Source of the DNA: Neorhizobium sp. | GTDB lineage: Bacteria > Pseudomonadota > Alphaproteobacteria > Rhizobiales > Rhizobiaceae | Direction: 5' to 3' | Length of the DNA: 64,000 nt | NCBI GenBank assembly: GCA_028283725.1 | Contig: JAPWKC010000004.1 | Location: 620,001-684,000 of the forward strand | Shown here: positions 21,936 to 32,503 of the stretch, piece after piece | How the letters are laid out: the number at the start of each line of letters is the position of its first letter | How positions within the stretch are numbered: position 1 is the stretch's first letter | The notes under the pieces: generated by a model | What the model was told of the DNA's origin: nothing | The model's database searches: none | The model's input: only the letters and a program-made list of their open reading frames with translations | Position numbers and translations under genes: made by a program

Positions 21936-23110
21936 GGCTTTGGCCTTTCAGAGGGCTTTTTCGCTTCGACGAGCGCGCTTACCGCGCCATCGATCAATCG
22001 GCGTTGGGTCGCCGGGTTCCACACGTCCTCGACGACCTTGCGGCAGGCGAGCCGCACCAATGCCCTGTCCCTGCCACTGTCGAGCCAGTCGGCGATGCAT
22101 GCGGCGAGCGCACCGGCATCGTTCTGTTTGAACAAAGCGCCCGTTACGCCGGGGATGATGGCTTCCACTTCCGGCATCTGCTCATCGAGATTGTCGTGCG
22201 TGATGGCGGGCGTGCCATAAGAGAGGCTATGGATCACCGTCAAGCCGATCTTGCCGGGCGAAACCGTCAGGTCGGCACCGTAAATCAGCTCGGCAAGCAC
22301 GCTCTCATCATAGCAAGCCCCATAGAAGTTGACCGAGAGACCGAGTTCGGCGGCCAGACGCTCCAATGCCAAACGCTCCGGCCCGTCGCCGACGAGGAGA
22401 ATATCCACCGGGCGACCCGCATCTTGGAGCCGGCGGGCGGCATGGAACAGAAGGTCGAAACGGCAGGCCGCAATCAGCCGGGCTGTGCAGATCAGAACCG
22501 GCCGACTGGCACCCTCCTGCATCGCCCGATCGAAGAGCCCGGCGAGCGCAGAACCGCTCTTGCCCCGTTCCTGCCTCTGCCGAAGCCGATCGAAGGCGGC
22601 GCGGCTGCGCTCGAAATCCAGGCTGTTATAGACCACGGCGATCCGGCGCGCCGGAAAGCCGTTCGCTTCGCCAAGCGCACGCGCCCGCGTGCCATAGACC
22701 ATCACCGTATGAGCGAGGCGGTAATAGGCATGTCGCAGCAGCCTTTTCGGCAAGGGCTCGCGCCGCAACCAGCCATGCGCCCAGAAAAGTACCTTCTTGC
22801 CGCTCAACCGAGCGACGAGCGCCATTTTCCAGGTTGCCAGCATGTTGGGATTGGCAAGGATGATCACAGCATCGACCGAGCGATCGAAGATTGCCGGCCA
22901 ATAGCCGGACAGGATCCAGCGGCGCCCCCGCGTTGCAAAATGCAACGGGCGGATGGCCAATGTGTCGTCGCCGGTGAATGGCTCGATGCCGGAGACCGCC
23001 TGATGCGACCCCCAGAAGCTGTAGTCATGCTCGGCGCTGGCGGCAAGCTCCTGCAAAACCGGCCGGCGGTAATGCGGAAAATGATGGTAGATGACATTTA
23101 CGCGCGCCAT
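21932..23110 (-). CDS. Glycosyltransferase (GT-B fold, group 1/4)
   Basis: 392 aa; PVLICTARLIAACRFDLLFHAARRLQDAGRPVDILLVGDGPERLALERLAAELGLSVNFYGACYDESVLAELIYGADLTVSPGKIGLTVIHSLSYGTPAITHD. Confidence 0.85.
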   Translation of the reverse strand: MARVNVIYHHFPHYRRPVLQELAASAEHDYSFWGSHQAVSGIEPFTGDDTLAIRPLHFATRGRRWILSGYWPAIFDRSVDAVIILANPNMLATWKMALVARLSGKKVLFWAHGWLRREPLPKRLLRHAYYRLAHTVMVYGTRARALGEANGFPARRIAVVYNSLDFERSRAAFDRLRQRQERGKSGSALAGLFDRAMQEGASRPVLICTARLIAACRFDLLFHAARRLQDAGRPVDILLVGDGPERLALERLAAELGLSVNFYGACYDESVLAELIYGADLTVSPGKIGLTVIHSLSYGTPAITHDNLDEQMPEVEAIIPGVTGALFKQNDAGALAACIADWLDSGRDRALVRLACRKVVEDVWNPATQRRLIDGAVSALVEAKKPSERPKP

Positions 23111-25224
23111 GTGGTCTCATCCCCCCGATCGCCACCCTGCCCTGTTTCAGGTGTGCGACCGTCTTCGCTCCGGTTTTTCGATGGTTGCGCTGCAATCGAC
23201 TGGCCACTTTCCGCCTTGATCCGATCCGCTGCTTCAGTGTCTTTCATCGCCGGGTCTTCTCCCATGGGCATTGCGCGTGTGGGATCTGCCGCTGCCGGGT
23301 GCGCCACGCCCGGCTCGGCGAGACTGGGATGGGCTCCATTGGGATTAGCCGCACTGGGATCAGCGATACTGGGCTCCGATACGCTTGCACCCGTCCCGTC
23401 TGATGGTGCATCGCGCGGATCGGTCACGATGGACCCCGCCGGACTTGAACCGAAAAGGTTTGCGTCTGTTGGGCCCAAGTGTTCCAGGCCTGGGTTTTCT
23501 GCGACCGGGTTTGTTGGCACCGAACCGGTGCCGCGGAGGCTCCACCATTCAGGATTTTCGGCCCGGTTTCCCCCTGCCGTCAGAAAGTGGCTACGTGCCA
23601 CTCCGGCGGTGGACGGGGATGGCATGAGCGGCAGCGGCACGCGCGGGCGAACACCAGAACCGCCAGCGCGACCGTTTGCCCCGCGGCCCCTTGCCAGGCG
23701 GGTGGCGGGCCGAGCGTCTGGCCGGCTGTCCAGCACGAGGTCCACCGCAAAGAGAACAGCCACGAAGGCGGCCAGACCGATCAACGAAATGAAGGCAAAG
23801 GCCATATCGAAGCGCCAAAGCGCGAAGCCGACGAAAAACCCGGCACCATGCGCAAAGGGAAACCGGCGGGCGAAGGCCCCATAGAGGCTATTGAGCAGGG
23901 CAAGCATGCCGAACAGCGCCAGAGGCCAGGCGTAGGAAAAATTGCCGAAGGCCTCGCCGAACAGGGTGGAATTGAGGGCCAGACCCGGTATGCCCTGCAG
24001 ATTCGAGCCCACCATGATGCCGAAGACGCCCGGCTTATCCGGCCAGATGGTGGACGGGATCAGCACGGTCAGCGGCCGCAGCAGGAATGTGTAGCCATAA
24101 AGGAGCGGAAAGCTGTCGCCGGTATTCTTGACCAGCCAGTCGAAGACGATGATGTTTTCGGAATCGAAGATACCGTTCGTCGAACGGCCGATCTCGATCT
24201 GGCCGCTGCCGACCGCCGTGTTGACCGCCGCCATCGCATTCACAAAACCCGTCAGGCTGTAGCCATCGACAAGCGCCAGCCCGCGCAGCGCCGACCAGAC
24301 GATGCTGAGATAGCCGACAACCGGCAGAAGCGGGATAGCGGCCACCAACATGACCGGAAAATGCCGGCGGTAGAGGAGGATCAGGACAATCGCATAATAG
24401 GCGGCCGTGATGCGATTGAACGTCGTCACAACATCGAAGACGACGACGAAGAGGCCGACAAGCACGACCGTGCCACGGCTGACCAGCCCGCGACCGAAGG
24501 CATTATAGAGGATGCCGAAGACCGCCCCGCGATAGACATTGGCAAAATTGCCGATGACGATCAGCAGGACATTGCTCTGCAGGCTGGTTTCGAGATTGCC
24601 CTGCCAATGGCCCCCATCGAGCTTGCCGGAGGAGATGAAGCTGTAGATGTTGCAGACCATATAGGCTGCAACAAAAAGACATATGACGCGCGCACTGCCA
24701 TGGAGGCGTAGCTGCCTTGCAAGCGCACCGCTGCCATGGGGATGCGCGGTCGCAGATGGCAGCAACCGATGGGCGACAGGTGTTTTCCTGCGCATCACCG
24801 GCCGGTGACCACCTTCATCTTCGCCACGCCCCGGTATCGCTGCCTGGGCCGTCACCACTGCCTGGGCCTGCGGTTCCGGATGTCGGAGAGCGAGCGGCCC
24901 CGTTGTGCCCGGACGCCGGATCGGGCGACGTCCGATCTGACCCGAGCGCCGTGCGAACCAGTGGAAGGCCATCACTGTGGCGCAACCGATGCAGAGCTGC
25001 AGCGAGGTTGCGGTATCCTGCAGCGGCCGGAACGGACCGGCACGCATATCGATACTGCCGATCTCCCCGTCGACGAAGGCGATCAGAAGCGGGATCAGCA
25101 TGAAGAACAGGAGACCGATGAAAATGCCGTCCGCGAAACGCAATTCCCGCAGATCGAGCCCGGTCGTGTAGGCGATGACACCGCCAAGCGTGACGGCATA
25201 AAGCAGCAGGATCAGGCCATCCAT
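23098..25224 (-). CDS. O-antigen polymerase-like (Wzy) multi-pass membrane protein with a long low-complexity C-terminal tail
   Basis: Multiple hydrophobic helices, polymerase-like loop; start MDGLILLLYAVTLGGVIAYTTG; C-terminal ~180 aa hydrophilic repeat tail. Confidence 0.7.
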   Translation of the reverse strand: MDGLILLLYAVTLGGVIAYTTGLDLRELRFADGIFIGLLFFMLIPLLIAFVDGEIGSIDMRAGPFRPLQDTATSLQLCIGCATVMAFHWFARRSGQIGRRPIRRPGTTGPLALRHPEPQAQAVVTAQAAIPGRGEDEGGHRPVMRRKTPVAHRLLPSATAHPHGSGALARQLRLHGSARVICLFVAAYMVCNIYSFISSGKLDGGHWQGNLETSLQSNVLLIVIGNFANVYRGAVFGILYNAFGRGLVSRGTVVLVGLFVVVFDVVTTFNRITAAYYAIVLILLYRRHFPVMLVAAIPLLPVVGYLSIVWSALRGLALVDGYSLTGFVNAMAAVNTAVGSGQIEIGRSTNGIFDSENIIVFDWLVKNTGDSFPLLYGYTFLLRPLTVLIPSTIWPDKPGVFGIMVGSNLQGIPGLALNSTLFGEAFGNFSYAWPLALFGMLALLNSLYGAFARRFPFAHGAGFFVGFALWRFDMAFAFISLIGLAAFVAVLFAVDLVLDSRPDARPATRLARGRGANGRAGGSGVRPRVPLPLMPSPSTAGVARSHFLTAGGNRAENPEWWSLRGTGSVPTNPVAENPGLEHLGPTDANLFGSSPAGSIVTDPRDAPSDGTGASVSEPSIADPSAANPNGAHPSLAEPGVAHPAAADPTRAMPMGEDPAMKDTEAADRIKAESGQSIAAQPSKNRSEDGRTPETGQGGDRGDETTWRA
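23251..23385. repeat. 15-bp tandem repeat array, 9 units, inside the wzy-like gene
   Basis: Units such as GGGATTAGCCGCACT / GGGATCAGCGATACT / GGGCTCCGATACGCT; encodes pentapeptides of the type (E/D/N/H)P-x-x-A on the minus strand. Confidence 0.85.
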
Positions 25225-25465
25225 GGCATTCTCCCGTGCAACAGACGCGTGACGCCCGCCGGCAGCCGGCAACCGCAATCCGCCCGGCCGGCCTGGATCG
25301 GCATGTCCGTCCGGCTTACATTCCACCGCATACCACAAGCGCGATCCGGACGCTGCAACAGCGCCAGCCGGAGCCGGCGGCCCAAACGAACGGGATGGAG
25401 GAAAGCGCGCCGCGGCTCACGATGGCCGGACCAAGACCCTTCGGAATAAGGGATATGCAATTGAC

Positions 25466-25501
25466 GATACGGGTGACAACACGGGTCACGATACGGGCGA
25501 G
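25466..25501. repeat. 12-bp tandem repeat, 3 units, intergenic
   Basis: GATACGGGTGAC AACACGGGTCAC GATACGGGCGAG. Confidence 0.8.
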
Positions 25502-25522
25502 CCACCATTCGGATTCCAGCGC

Positions 25523-26977
25523 CTATGTCCATCGCAGCACCTGGCGGTAATGGCTGACGAAAATCCGCCAGACTGCGATGGCGCAGACGCCTTCGCCAAT
25601 CAGCAGCGCCAGACCGACACCACCGAGCCCGGCTGCGCGCGCGAACAGGGCGACGAGACCGAGCGTCAGCAGCGACGCGGCCAGGCTGTATTTCGCAAGC
25701 GCCATATGATCGTTGGTCGCCAGCAGCATGTTGGACAGAAAATACCATGTGCCGTGGACAAGCGTCGCCAGGGCGACGAGCAGCACGAATGTCCGGTCAG
25801 GCACGATATGACCGGCGCTCCAGAGCATCACGACCTCCCGCCCGATCACGGCAAAAAGAGCGCTTCCGGGCAGAAGGACAAGCAGCAGCAAGAGCCTGTT
25901 GACCTTGACGATACGCTTCAGATCATCGGCGCGCGCACCAGCGCGGGCACGCGACAATTCCGGCATCGTGGCCCGGTTGACGACGCCAACCAATTGGATG
26001 AGCAGACGGCTGCAGGTGCGCACAGGGCCGTAAACCGCGACTGCAGCCGGCGACAGAAGCGCGCCGACGATCAACACGACGCCCTGCAAATTGAGCGCCA
26101 GTGCCAAGGGAATGGTCATCGCCGCCAGAGCCGGTCGCGCCAGTGCCCGGATTTCCACGATATCGACAGCGCTTTTCCATGCCGGTGCCGAAGCTGATTT
26201 GCCTTTCCCATCATGAGAGGCGATATCGCCGCCCGAACCTGCCGACGGCGCGCGAACCGTGACCGGTCCAACCTCCCCGCCTGCGCCGGATGCGCCATTT
26301 TGCAGTTCCGGGTTGTTGGGCCACGGGTTGCCGGGCCGTGTGTTGTCGAGGCGCAGCCACGATACGGAGCGATGGAGCAACACATAGAGAGTGACGATAT
26401 TGAGCAACCGGACGATCAGAAACGACAGTGCGACATCGGCAAAACCGCCGCCCAGTGCCGCCACCAGCAGCCCGCAAAATCCCTCGGCCACACTCACCGC
26501 ATCATAGGCCAGCGTTCCTGCTGCATAATGGCCAGTGGCGCGCAATGCCGCCACCGGCAAGCGCGAGAACAGCGAGAGGGCCGAAAACGCGGCCAGAAGC
26601 AAGAGAACGCGCAGATCGACGCCGAATGGCAAGATATCCGAAGCGGCGGCCCCTACCGCCAGCAATGCTGCCACCGCGAAAATGGCCGAGGTCACGCATA
26701 GAATGAAGGCCGACGCGCTGAAAAAGACGCGGGTCGCCCGCCGCTTTTCGTCGCGTGCGACCAGCATGGCCATTTCACTCGTGGTGGCCTGAAGGAAGCC
26801 AAGATCCGTCAAAGCGAAATACGTCGGGATCGTGGTGAGCATGACCCATATCCCGAAGCTCTCGGCGCCCCAGGCCGAGAGGAGTATCGGCACCGAGGCG
26901 ATCTGCAGCAGCGCATTCATCGCGATACCGGCGGTATTGGCGATCGTTCCGGAAATTATGCGGCGACCGATACTCAT
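25523..26977 (-). CDS. Polysaccharide flippase (Wzx, MATE/PST superfamily)
   Basis: Multi-pass protein MSIGRRIISGTIANTAGIAMNALLQIASVPILLSAWGAESFGIWVMLTTIPTYFALTDLGFLQATTSEMA; start at 26977. Confidence 0.85.
   Translation of the reverse strand: MSIGRRIISGTIANTAGIAMNALLQIASVPILLSAWGAESFGIWVMLTTIPTYFALTDLGFLQATTSEMAMLVARDEKRRATRVFFSASAFILCVTSAIFAVAALLAVGAAASDILPFGVDLRVLLLLAAFSALSLFSRLPVAALRATGHYAAGTLAYDAVSVAEGFCGLLVAALGGGFADVALSFLIVRLLNIVTLYVLLHRSVSWLRLDNTRPGNPWPNNPELQNGASGAGGEVGPVTVRAPSAGSGGDIASHDGKGKSASAPAWKSAVDIVEIRALARPALAAMTIPLALALNLQGVVLIVGALLSPAAVAVYGPVRTCSRLLIQLVGVVNRATMPELSRARAGARADDLKRIVKVNRLLLLLVLLPGSALFAVIGREVVMLWSAGHIVPDRTFVLLVALATLVHGTWYFLSNMLLATNDHMALAKYSLAASLLTLGLVALFARAAGLGGVGLALLIGEGVCAIAVWRIFVSHYRQVLRWT
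26310..26339. repeat. 15-bp direct repeat (2 units) in a loop of the flippase gene
   Basis: GGGTTGTTGGGCCAC GGGTTGCCGGGCCGT, encoding TRPGNPWPNNPE on the minus strand. Confidence 0.65.
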
Positions 26978-27401
26978 GAGAGCCTCGCTGCGGCTCGTAC
27001 AATCCCCAAAGGCCATTCGCGTTGGCGCAGATGCGTCTGTCCGGTAGCCATTTCGCCGGTCATTCTCGCTGCGGAAGCATATTTTCCGACAAGAGCACGT
27101 ATCGAACGGCGAGCGCGACCGGATGTTGCGTCGACCGGTAGGGCGAGTACCAGGATCAGCCCTCGCCACCGGTCTCGGCAGCCATGAGGGCCGAATATGG
27201 GAAACATACTCCGGCCTTCCCCGACACCCGGTTCACGGAACGGGACACTGGACAGGGGGGCGCCGATCCGGCGCTTTTGAGCCACGCCCCTCGACGGCCG
27301 ATCGGCGAGCACGACGCGCCGGACCATTCCGCCCACGGTTTGCGCGGCATTGACCGCTTGAGCCAGCAGATCAGTGGCAACCAGGCCGTGCCCCCGGTGT
27401 C

Positions 27402-28673
27402 TCATGGCATCAGACTGTCGACGAATTGCGACAATCCCTCGTCTTTGGACAGGCATCGGACCTTTTCCAGCTGAGGAGCATTGTCGCGACGGCGACGGCC
27501 AGCGATGGCAAGTTCTATCGCATCGGCCAATACCCCGACATCGCCCGGAGGCACGATGGTTGCGGCATCGGCCACGAAAGTCGCCAGTTCGGTTCCCGCA
27601 TCAGCAGTGACGAGGACTGGCTTGCCACTTGCCAACATGCCGCCGAGTTTCGACGGAAGCACCAGGTCGGCAGCCCCCCTGTCTTGTGGCAGGGCATGAA
27701 GATCGGCAAGATTGAGGAAGGCGTTCAGCCGCTCATAGGGCTGGAATGGCAGGAAATGCAGCCGCGGCAGATGGCCGTAACGTTTCTGCAGATCAGCCTT
27801 GACCGGCCCTTCGCCGGCGACGACGAGGTGAAGATCCTGCCGATCCTTCAACCGCTCCGCCGCCGCGAGGAGAATATCTAGCCCCTGTTTGGCGCCGATA
27901 TTGCCGGAATAAAGCACGACAAAGTCTTCGTCCCGGAAGCCAAGCTCGGCGCGATATGGGCTCTTGCCGCGCAGCGGAAAGATATGACCAAGATCGACCC
28001 AGTTGCGCACCACTTGCAGGCGTGCGCGGGAGACGCCCTTTTCCGCCAGTTTCTCAGCCATGCGATCGGATATCGTCACCACCCGGTGAAATCGCAGCAA
28101 GGTGGCCCGCTCGAAGAGAAACCCAAACCTTTTCAGGGAAATCCGCGAGCCGAGATGACCGACGGCAAAGGCGGCATCGACCTCCAGATCCTGGACATGC
28201 AAGACGGTGAATGCTCCGACCAGGGCCGCGGCGAGCTGCGCCACCGGGGCCGCGAACAATGTGGGTTCGACGCAGATGACCGTTGGCGGACGATGCCGCA
28301 GGATTTCCCATATTATGATCGGGGCAGAGGTAAGCGCGAAGGACAAAGGGGCCAGAAGACGCCAGATCCCGCGCATCGGCTGTCTCAACAGAAGAGGTAC
28401 ACGCCTCACCCGCATGCCGCCTTCGATGCCGGTCGAATAACGATTGCGAGAGCCTTCCTGCACCCGCCACCCCGGATAATGGGGCTGCGTGGTGACGACT
28501 GTCACGTCCATGCCCTCATCGGCGAGGTGTTGTGCGATCTCACCCGTATATCGGCCGACACCGGCCAGTTCCGGGGAGAAATTCATACCGTAGATCAGGA
28601 TCTTGCGGCCTTGCCTCGAAGCCGCAACGGGCGCTTCTTCGCCTTCGTCCGACAATGTCTCCATGGCAACCAT
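27402..28673 (-). CDS. WcaI-like glycosyltransferase (colanic-acid type)
   Basis: 423 aa; KILIYGMNFSPELAGVGRYTGEIAQHLADEGMDVTVVTTQPHYPGWRV; PYRAELGFRDEDFVVLYSGNIGAKQGLDILL. Confidence 0.88.
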   Translation of the reverse strand: MVAMETLSDEGEEAPVAASRQGRKILIYGMNFSPELAGVGRYTGEIAQHLADEGMDVTVVTTQPHYPGWRVQEGSRNRYSTGIEGGMRVRRVPLLLRQPMRGIWRLLAPLSFALTSAPIIIWEILRHRPPTVICVEPTLFAAPVAQLAAALVGAFTVLHVQDLEVDAAFAVGHLGSRISLKRFGFLFERATLLRFHRVVTISDRMAEKLAEKGVSRARLQVVRNWVDLGHIFPLRGKSPYRAELGFRDEDFVVLYSGNIGAKQGLDILLAAAERLKDRQDLHLVVAGEGPVKADLQKRYGHLPRLHFLPFQPYERLNAFLNLADLHALPQDRGAADLVLPSKLGGMLASGKPVLVTADAGTELATFVADAATIVPPGDVGVLADAIELAIAGRRRRDNAPQLEKVRCLSKDEGLSQFVDSLMP

Positions 28674-29662
28674 CAGGCGGCATCCCCCGCATGACGCTCA
28701 CGGTAATGACCCTCGAGAAAGGCGGCATAGGCGCCTGCAATACCCTCTTCCAAAGCGATGCTCGGCGCCCAGCCCATGCTCTGCAGGCGGGCGGCGCTCA
28801 TCAGCTTGCGGGGCGTTCCATCCGGCTTCGACAGGTCATGGGCAATCCTGCCGTCAAAGCCGACGATGCGGCAGACACGTTCTGTCAGGTCGAGAATGGA
28901 AATGTCCTCGCCTGAACCGACATTGATGTGCCCGTCACCGGAATAGGTCTTCATCAGATGAACGCAGGCGTCGGCGCAGTCATCCACATGCAGGAATTCC
29001 CGGCGTGGGGTGCCCGTACCCCAAATAACGATCTCGCCACTGCGCGCCATCTTGGTGTCATGCGCCTTGCGGATCAGCGCCGGCATGACATGACTGGAGG
29101 CGAGATCGAAATTGTCTCCCGGGCCATAAAGATTGGTGGGCATGGCGGAAATGAAATCCCGCCCATGCTGGCGCCGATAGGCCTGGCAGAGTTTGATGCC
29201 GGCAATCTTGGCAATCGCGTACCATTCATTCGTCGGCTCCAAGGCCCCCGTCATCAGGGCGCTTTCGACGATCGGCTGGTCGGCATGTTTGGGATAGATG
29301 CAGGAAGAGCCGAGGAAGAGGAGCTTTTCCACACCGACGCGATGGGCGGCATGGATAACATTCGCCTCCAGGATCAGATTTTCGTAGAGAAAGTCTGCCG
29401 GATAGCTGTCATTGGCGAGAATACCGCCGACGCGCGCGGCCGCGAGAAAGACCGCATCCGGCCGATGCGCCTCCATCCATGCATCGACCTGTGCCTGAGA
29501 CGTCAAATCGAGCGTTGCCCGCGTCGCCGTCAGAATCTCGCAGCCTTCCGTTGCCAGACGGCGAGCGATTGCCGAACCGACCATGCCACGGTGGCCCGCG
29601 ACATAGACACGCTTGCCAGAAAGGTCATAGCCAGCATGATCCGGGCGTATCGCTTCAGGCAT
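28673..29662 (-). CDS. fcl: GDP-L-fucose synthase
   Basis: 329 aa; [62 protein letters not shown]. Confidence 0.94.
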   Translation of the reverse strand: MPEAIRPDHAGYDLSGKRVYVAGHRGMVGSAIARRLATEGCEILTATRATLDLTSQAQVDAWMEAHRPDAVFLAAARVGGILANDSYPADFLYENLILEANVIHAAHRVGVEKLLFLGSSCIYPKHADQPIVESALMTGALEPTNEWYAIAKIAGIKLCQAYRRQHGRDFISAMPTNLYGPGDNFDLASSHVMPALIRKAHDTKMARSGEIVIWGTGTPRREFLHVDDCADACVHLMKTYSGDGHINVGSGEDISILDLTERVCRIVGFDGRIAHDLSKPDGTPRKLMSAARLQSMGWAPSIALEEGIAGAYAAFLEGHYRERHAGDAA

Positions 29663-30758
29663 GGGCGAAGCTCTTGTGTGCGCTGGACGAGGGAACGTTG
29701 CGCGCCATCACCTTCAGATCCTCCCGCACCATCTCGGCCACGAGCTGATCGAGTTTGGTTTCATGGGTCCAGCCCAGCTTGGCGTGGGCCTTGGCAGGAT
29801 TGCCGATCAGCAGATCGACCTCCGTCGGCCGGAAATACCGGGGATCGATCTCGACCACGCATTGGCCGGAACCCGCATCATAGCCCTTTTCGTCGACGCC
29901 CTCGCCGCGCCATTCCAGCGCGACACCAACCTTGGCGAAGGATTTTTCGACAAAGGAACGCACCGTATGCGTCTCGCCCGTCGCCAGCACATAGTCGTCC
30001 GGAACCTCCTGCTGAAGCATCAGCCACATGCCCCTCACATATTCGCGCGCATGGCCCCAATCCCGTTTCGCATCGAGATTGCCGAGATAGAGACGATCCT
30101 GGAGCCCGAGATGGATGGCGGCGGCGGCCCGCGTAATCTTGCGCGTTACGAAGGTTTCGCCGCGGATCGGGCTCTCATGATTGAAGAGGATGCCATTCGA
30201 GGCATGCATGCCATAGGCTTCACGATAGTTGACGACGATCCAGTAGGCATAGAGCTTGGCGGCAGCGTAGGGCGAACGCGGATAGAAGGGCGTCGTTTCG
30301 CTCTGAGGCACTTCCTGGACCTTGCCGTAAAGTTCCGAAGTCGAGGCCTGATAAAAGCGCGTCTTCTGCGTCAGCCCCAAAAGCCGGATCGCCTCGAGAA
30401 GCCGCAGCGTCCCCGTGCCATCGGCATTGGACGTATATTCGGGCGTCTCGAACGAGACCTGCACGTGGCTCTGGGCCGCCAGATTGTAGATCTCGTCCGG
30501 CTGGGTTTCCTGGACGACGCGGATAAGATTGGTCGAATCCGTCATATCGCCGAAATGCAGATGGAACCGCGGATCCTCGACATGCGGATCCTCGTAGAGA
30601 TGCTCTATACGGTTCGTGTTGAAGCTCGACGACCGCCGCTTGATGCCGTGGACCACATATCCCTTGGCCAGAAGCAACTCCGCGAGATAGGCGCCGTCCT
30701 GACCGGTTACGCCGGTGACGAGAGCAACCTTACCCGAGCGTTTCGCGCTCATATCCAT
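29655..30758 (-). CDS. gmd: GDP-mannose 4,6-dehydratase
   Basis: 367 aa; [95 protein letters not shown]. Confidence 0.96.
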   Translation of the reverse strand: MDMSAKRSGKVALVTGVTGQDGAYLAELLLAKGYVVHGIKRRSSSFNTNRIEHLYEDPHVEDPRFHLHFGDMTDSTNLIRVVQETQPDEIYNLAAQSHVQVSFETPEYTSNADGTGTLRLLEAIRLLGLTQKTRFYQASTSELYGKVQEVPQSETTPFYPRSPYAAAKLYAYWIVVNYREAYGMHASNGILFNHESPIRGETFVTRKITRAAAAIHLGLQDRLYLGNLDAKRDWGHAREYVRGMWLMLQQEVPDDYVLATGETHTVRSFVEKSFAKVGVALEWRGEGVDEKGYDAGSGQCVVEIDPRYFRPTEVDLLIGNPAKAHAKLGWTHETKLDQLVAEMVREDLKVMARNVPSSSAHKSFAHA

Positions 30759-31515
30759 ACGTCATATCTCCAACCTGGGCGAAGCAATGCCGGGCGGACC
30801 TCCGCCATCAGGAAGCAAACGCTGCCACACGCAGCCCACTTCCAATCAGGAAGCCGGCCGCCGGTCATTGCCCACCATTTCAAAATCGTCAGTCAAACCC
30901 ACCCGGCGACTCCAAGAGCACGCCTACGCAATCACGACACTCTTCTGTGGATCCGACCGCTGCATAAAGCCGCGCAAGGGCGTGGTAGCCCAGTGTAATT
31001 CCCGTAAAATTATTCTGCTTTTACTGAATATCTAAATATACAACACACCGCATGACGGAGCGTCCTTGGCAATACAGCACATGGAATACCTTTGCTCCCA
31101 GGCGACGAACATTCGCCCATCGAGCAACCGTGGAATGAGAATTACACAACCAAGACACAAATGCAATACATAATCAGTTTATATTTTTTCATTCTAATTC
31201 ATAATGTTAGTAAAACAACCTCATGACCGAAAACGGAACAGAGACGCCGGAGGCCGAAACAATGCACGCAAAAGTGGGCCTAATTTTGCGACCGGCAGCC
31301 CATAACAGCCATGACCTGCCGGCACCTTACGCAATGCATCGACGCGACGGACCGAGGCCCACCCTCCTTCGAACGCAAGCATAAACACCCTATAAAATTG
31401 CTTATTTACACGAGGAAACAACAAATTAACGATTTTTTAACTTTACTGTGGCGGATCCGCGATTTCTGATCTATGATTTTTGTATTGCGAAAAACTTGTA
31501 TTAGAGTTTCATAGG
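30759..31515. promoter_or_regulatory. Long AT-rich divergent intergenic region between gmd operon and sugar transferase
   Basis: ~750 bp visibly AT-rich compared with surroundings, between divergent genes, no convincing ORF. Confidence 0.5.
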
Positions 31516-32442
31516 ATGGCACCTTTGAAGACGGTGGGTTTCCAAATCGATCATTCCACAGGACCGCTGCGTCAGGACGGTGGACGCGCCTATCCCTGGA
31601 GCGTCGGGCAGTTTAGCGGTCGCGGAATCGAGTTCACGGACGAGACGCAGAACGATTTTGCGTCGGCGCAATTCGTGGCGTCAGCCGCGCAACCACGCGT
31701 CGCAGCGCTTGACGAGAGACCACGCCGCCGCAGTTCGCGGGAACCGCTTGTGTCCAATAACGGGGCCAGCGTCGAGCGGCACATCGTGAGGGGTGAGACA
31801 TACGTCGCGGGTGACATCTACCGGCGGCATGTGCCGGCCGTTCATCTCATCGGCAAACGGGCGCTGGACATGGTGCTCGCTGCCCTGGCAATCGCCGCGC
31901 TTATGCCGCTTATTCTCGCTATCGCCTTGATGATCAGGATCGAAAGCCGCGGGCCGGCGATCTTCACGCAGATCCGCTGGGGGCGCGACGGCCGCAAGAT
32001 CATGGTCTACAAATTTCGCTCGATGTATATCGACAGCGGAGATCGCTCCGGTGTGGCGCAGACGACAAGAAACGATCCCCGCGTCACCCGGATCGGAAAA
32101 ACCATCCGTCGCCTCAATATCGATGAACTGCCGCAGCTGATCAACGTGCTGAAGGGCGACATGTCGCTTGTAGGGCCACGCTGCCACGCGGTTGGCATGC
32201 TGGCGGCGGGCGTACCCTATGAGACGCTGGTACCGGATTATCATCGCCGGCATGCCATGCGCCCCGGCATGACGGGACTTGCGCAGATGCGCGGGCTTCG
32301 GGGACCGACGGACCGCGCGGCGAGAGCGCGGGCGCGGATCGCCTGCGACCTCCATTACGTCGAGAATTTCTCGTTCTGGCTCGATCTGCGCATCATCTTC
32401 GGCACCATCGTTTCAGAGATCCGCGGCGGCAAGGGCTTTTAA
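31516..32442 (+). CDS. Bacterial sugar transferase (priming glycosyl-1-phosphate transferase, ExoY/WcaJ-like)
   Basis: KRALDMVLAALAIAALMPLILAIALMIRIESRGPAIFTQIRWGRDGRKIMVYKFRSM...TRIGKTIRRLNIDELPQLINVLKGDMSLVGPR...RPGMTGLAQMRGLRG. Confidence 0.95.
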   Translation: MAPLKTVGFQIDHSTGPLRQDGGRAYPWSVGQFSGRGIEFTDETQNDFASAQFVASAAQPRVAALDERPRRRSSREPLVSNNGASVERHIVRGETYVAGDIYRRHVPAVHLIGKRALDMVLAALAIAALMPLILAIALMIRIESRGPAIFTQIRWGRDGRKIMVYKFRSMYIDSGDRSGVAQTTRNDPRVTRIGKTIRRLNIDELPQLINVLKGDMSLVGPRCHAVGMLAAGVPYETLVPDYHRRHAMRPGMTGLAQMRGLRGPTDRAARARARIACDLHYVENFSFWLDLRIIFGTIVSEIRGGKGF

Positions 32443-32503
32443 ATCCCAAGTATTTTAGAACAGAGGCCCCTTGGCGACCGACCATATCACTCCATCGCGC
32501 AAG

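Noticed and set aside
23251-23385. 15-bp repeats considered as a CRISPR array
   Set aside because: Units are contiguous with no spacers, too short, degenerate, and lie in frame within a coding sequence; no cas genes nearby.
22004-24711. Long plus-strand ORFs opposite the glycosyltransferase and polymerase genes
   Set aside because: No recognisable domain; minus strand encodes convincing GT and membrane protein.
26978-27401. Possible extra gene (26974..27456 ORF) between flippase and WcaI-like gene
   Set aside because: 160-aa Arg-rich translation with no motif, overlaps both flanking genes; treated as non-coding spacer.
31221-31424. 67-aa minus-strand ORF in the AT-rich control region
   Set aside because: Unremarkable composition, no homology cue, located within probable regulatory DNA.
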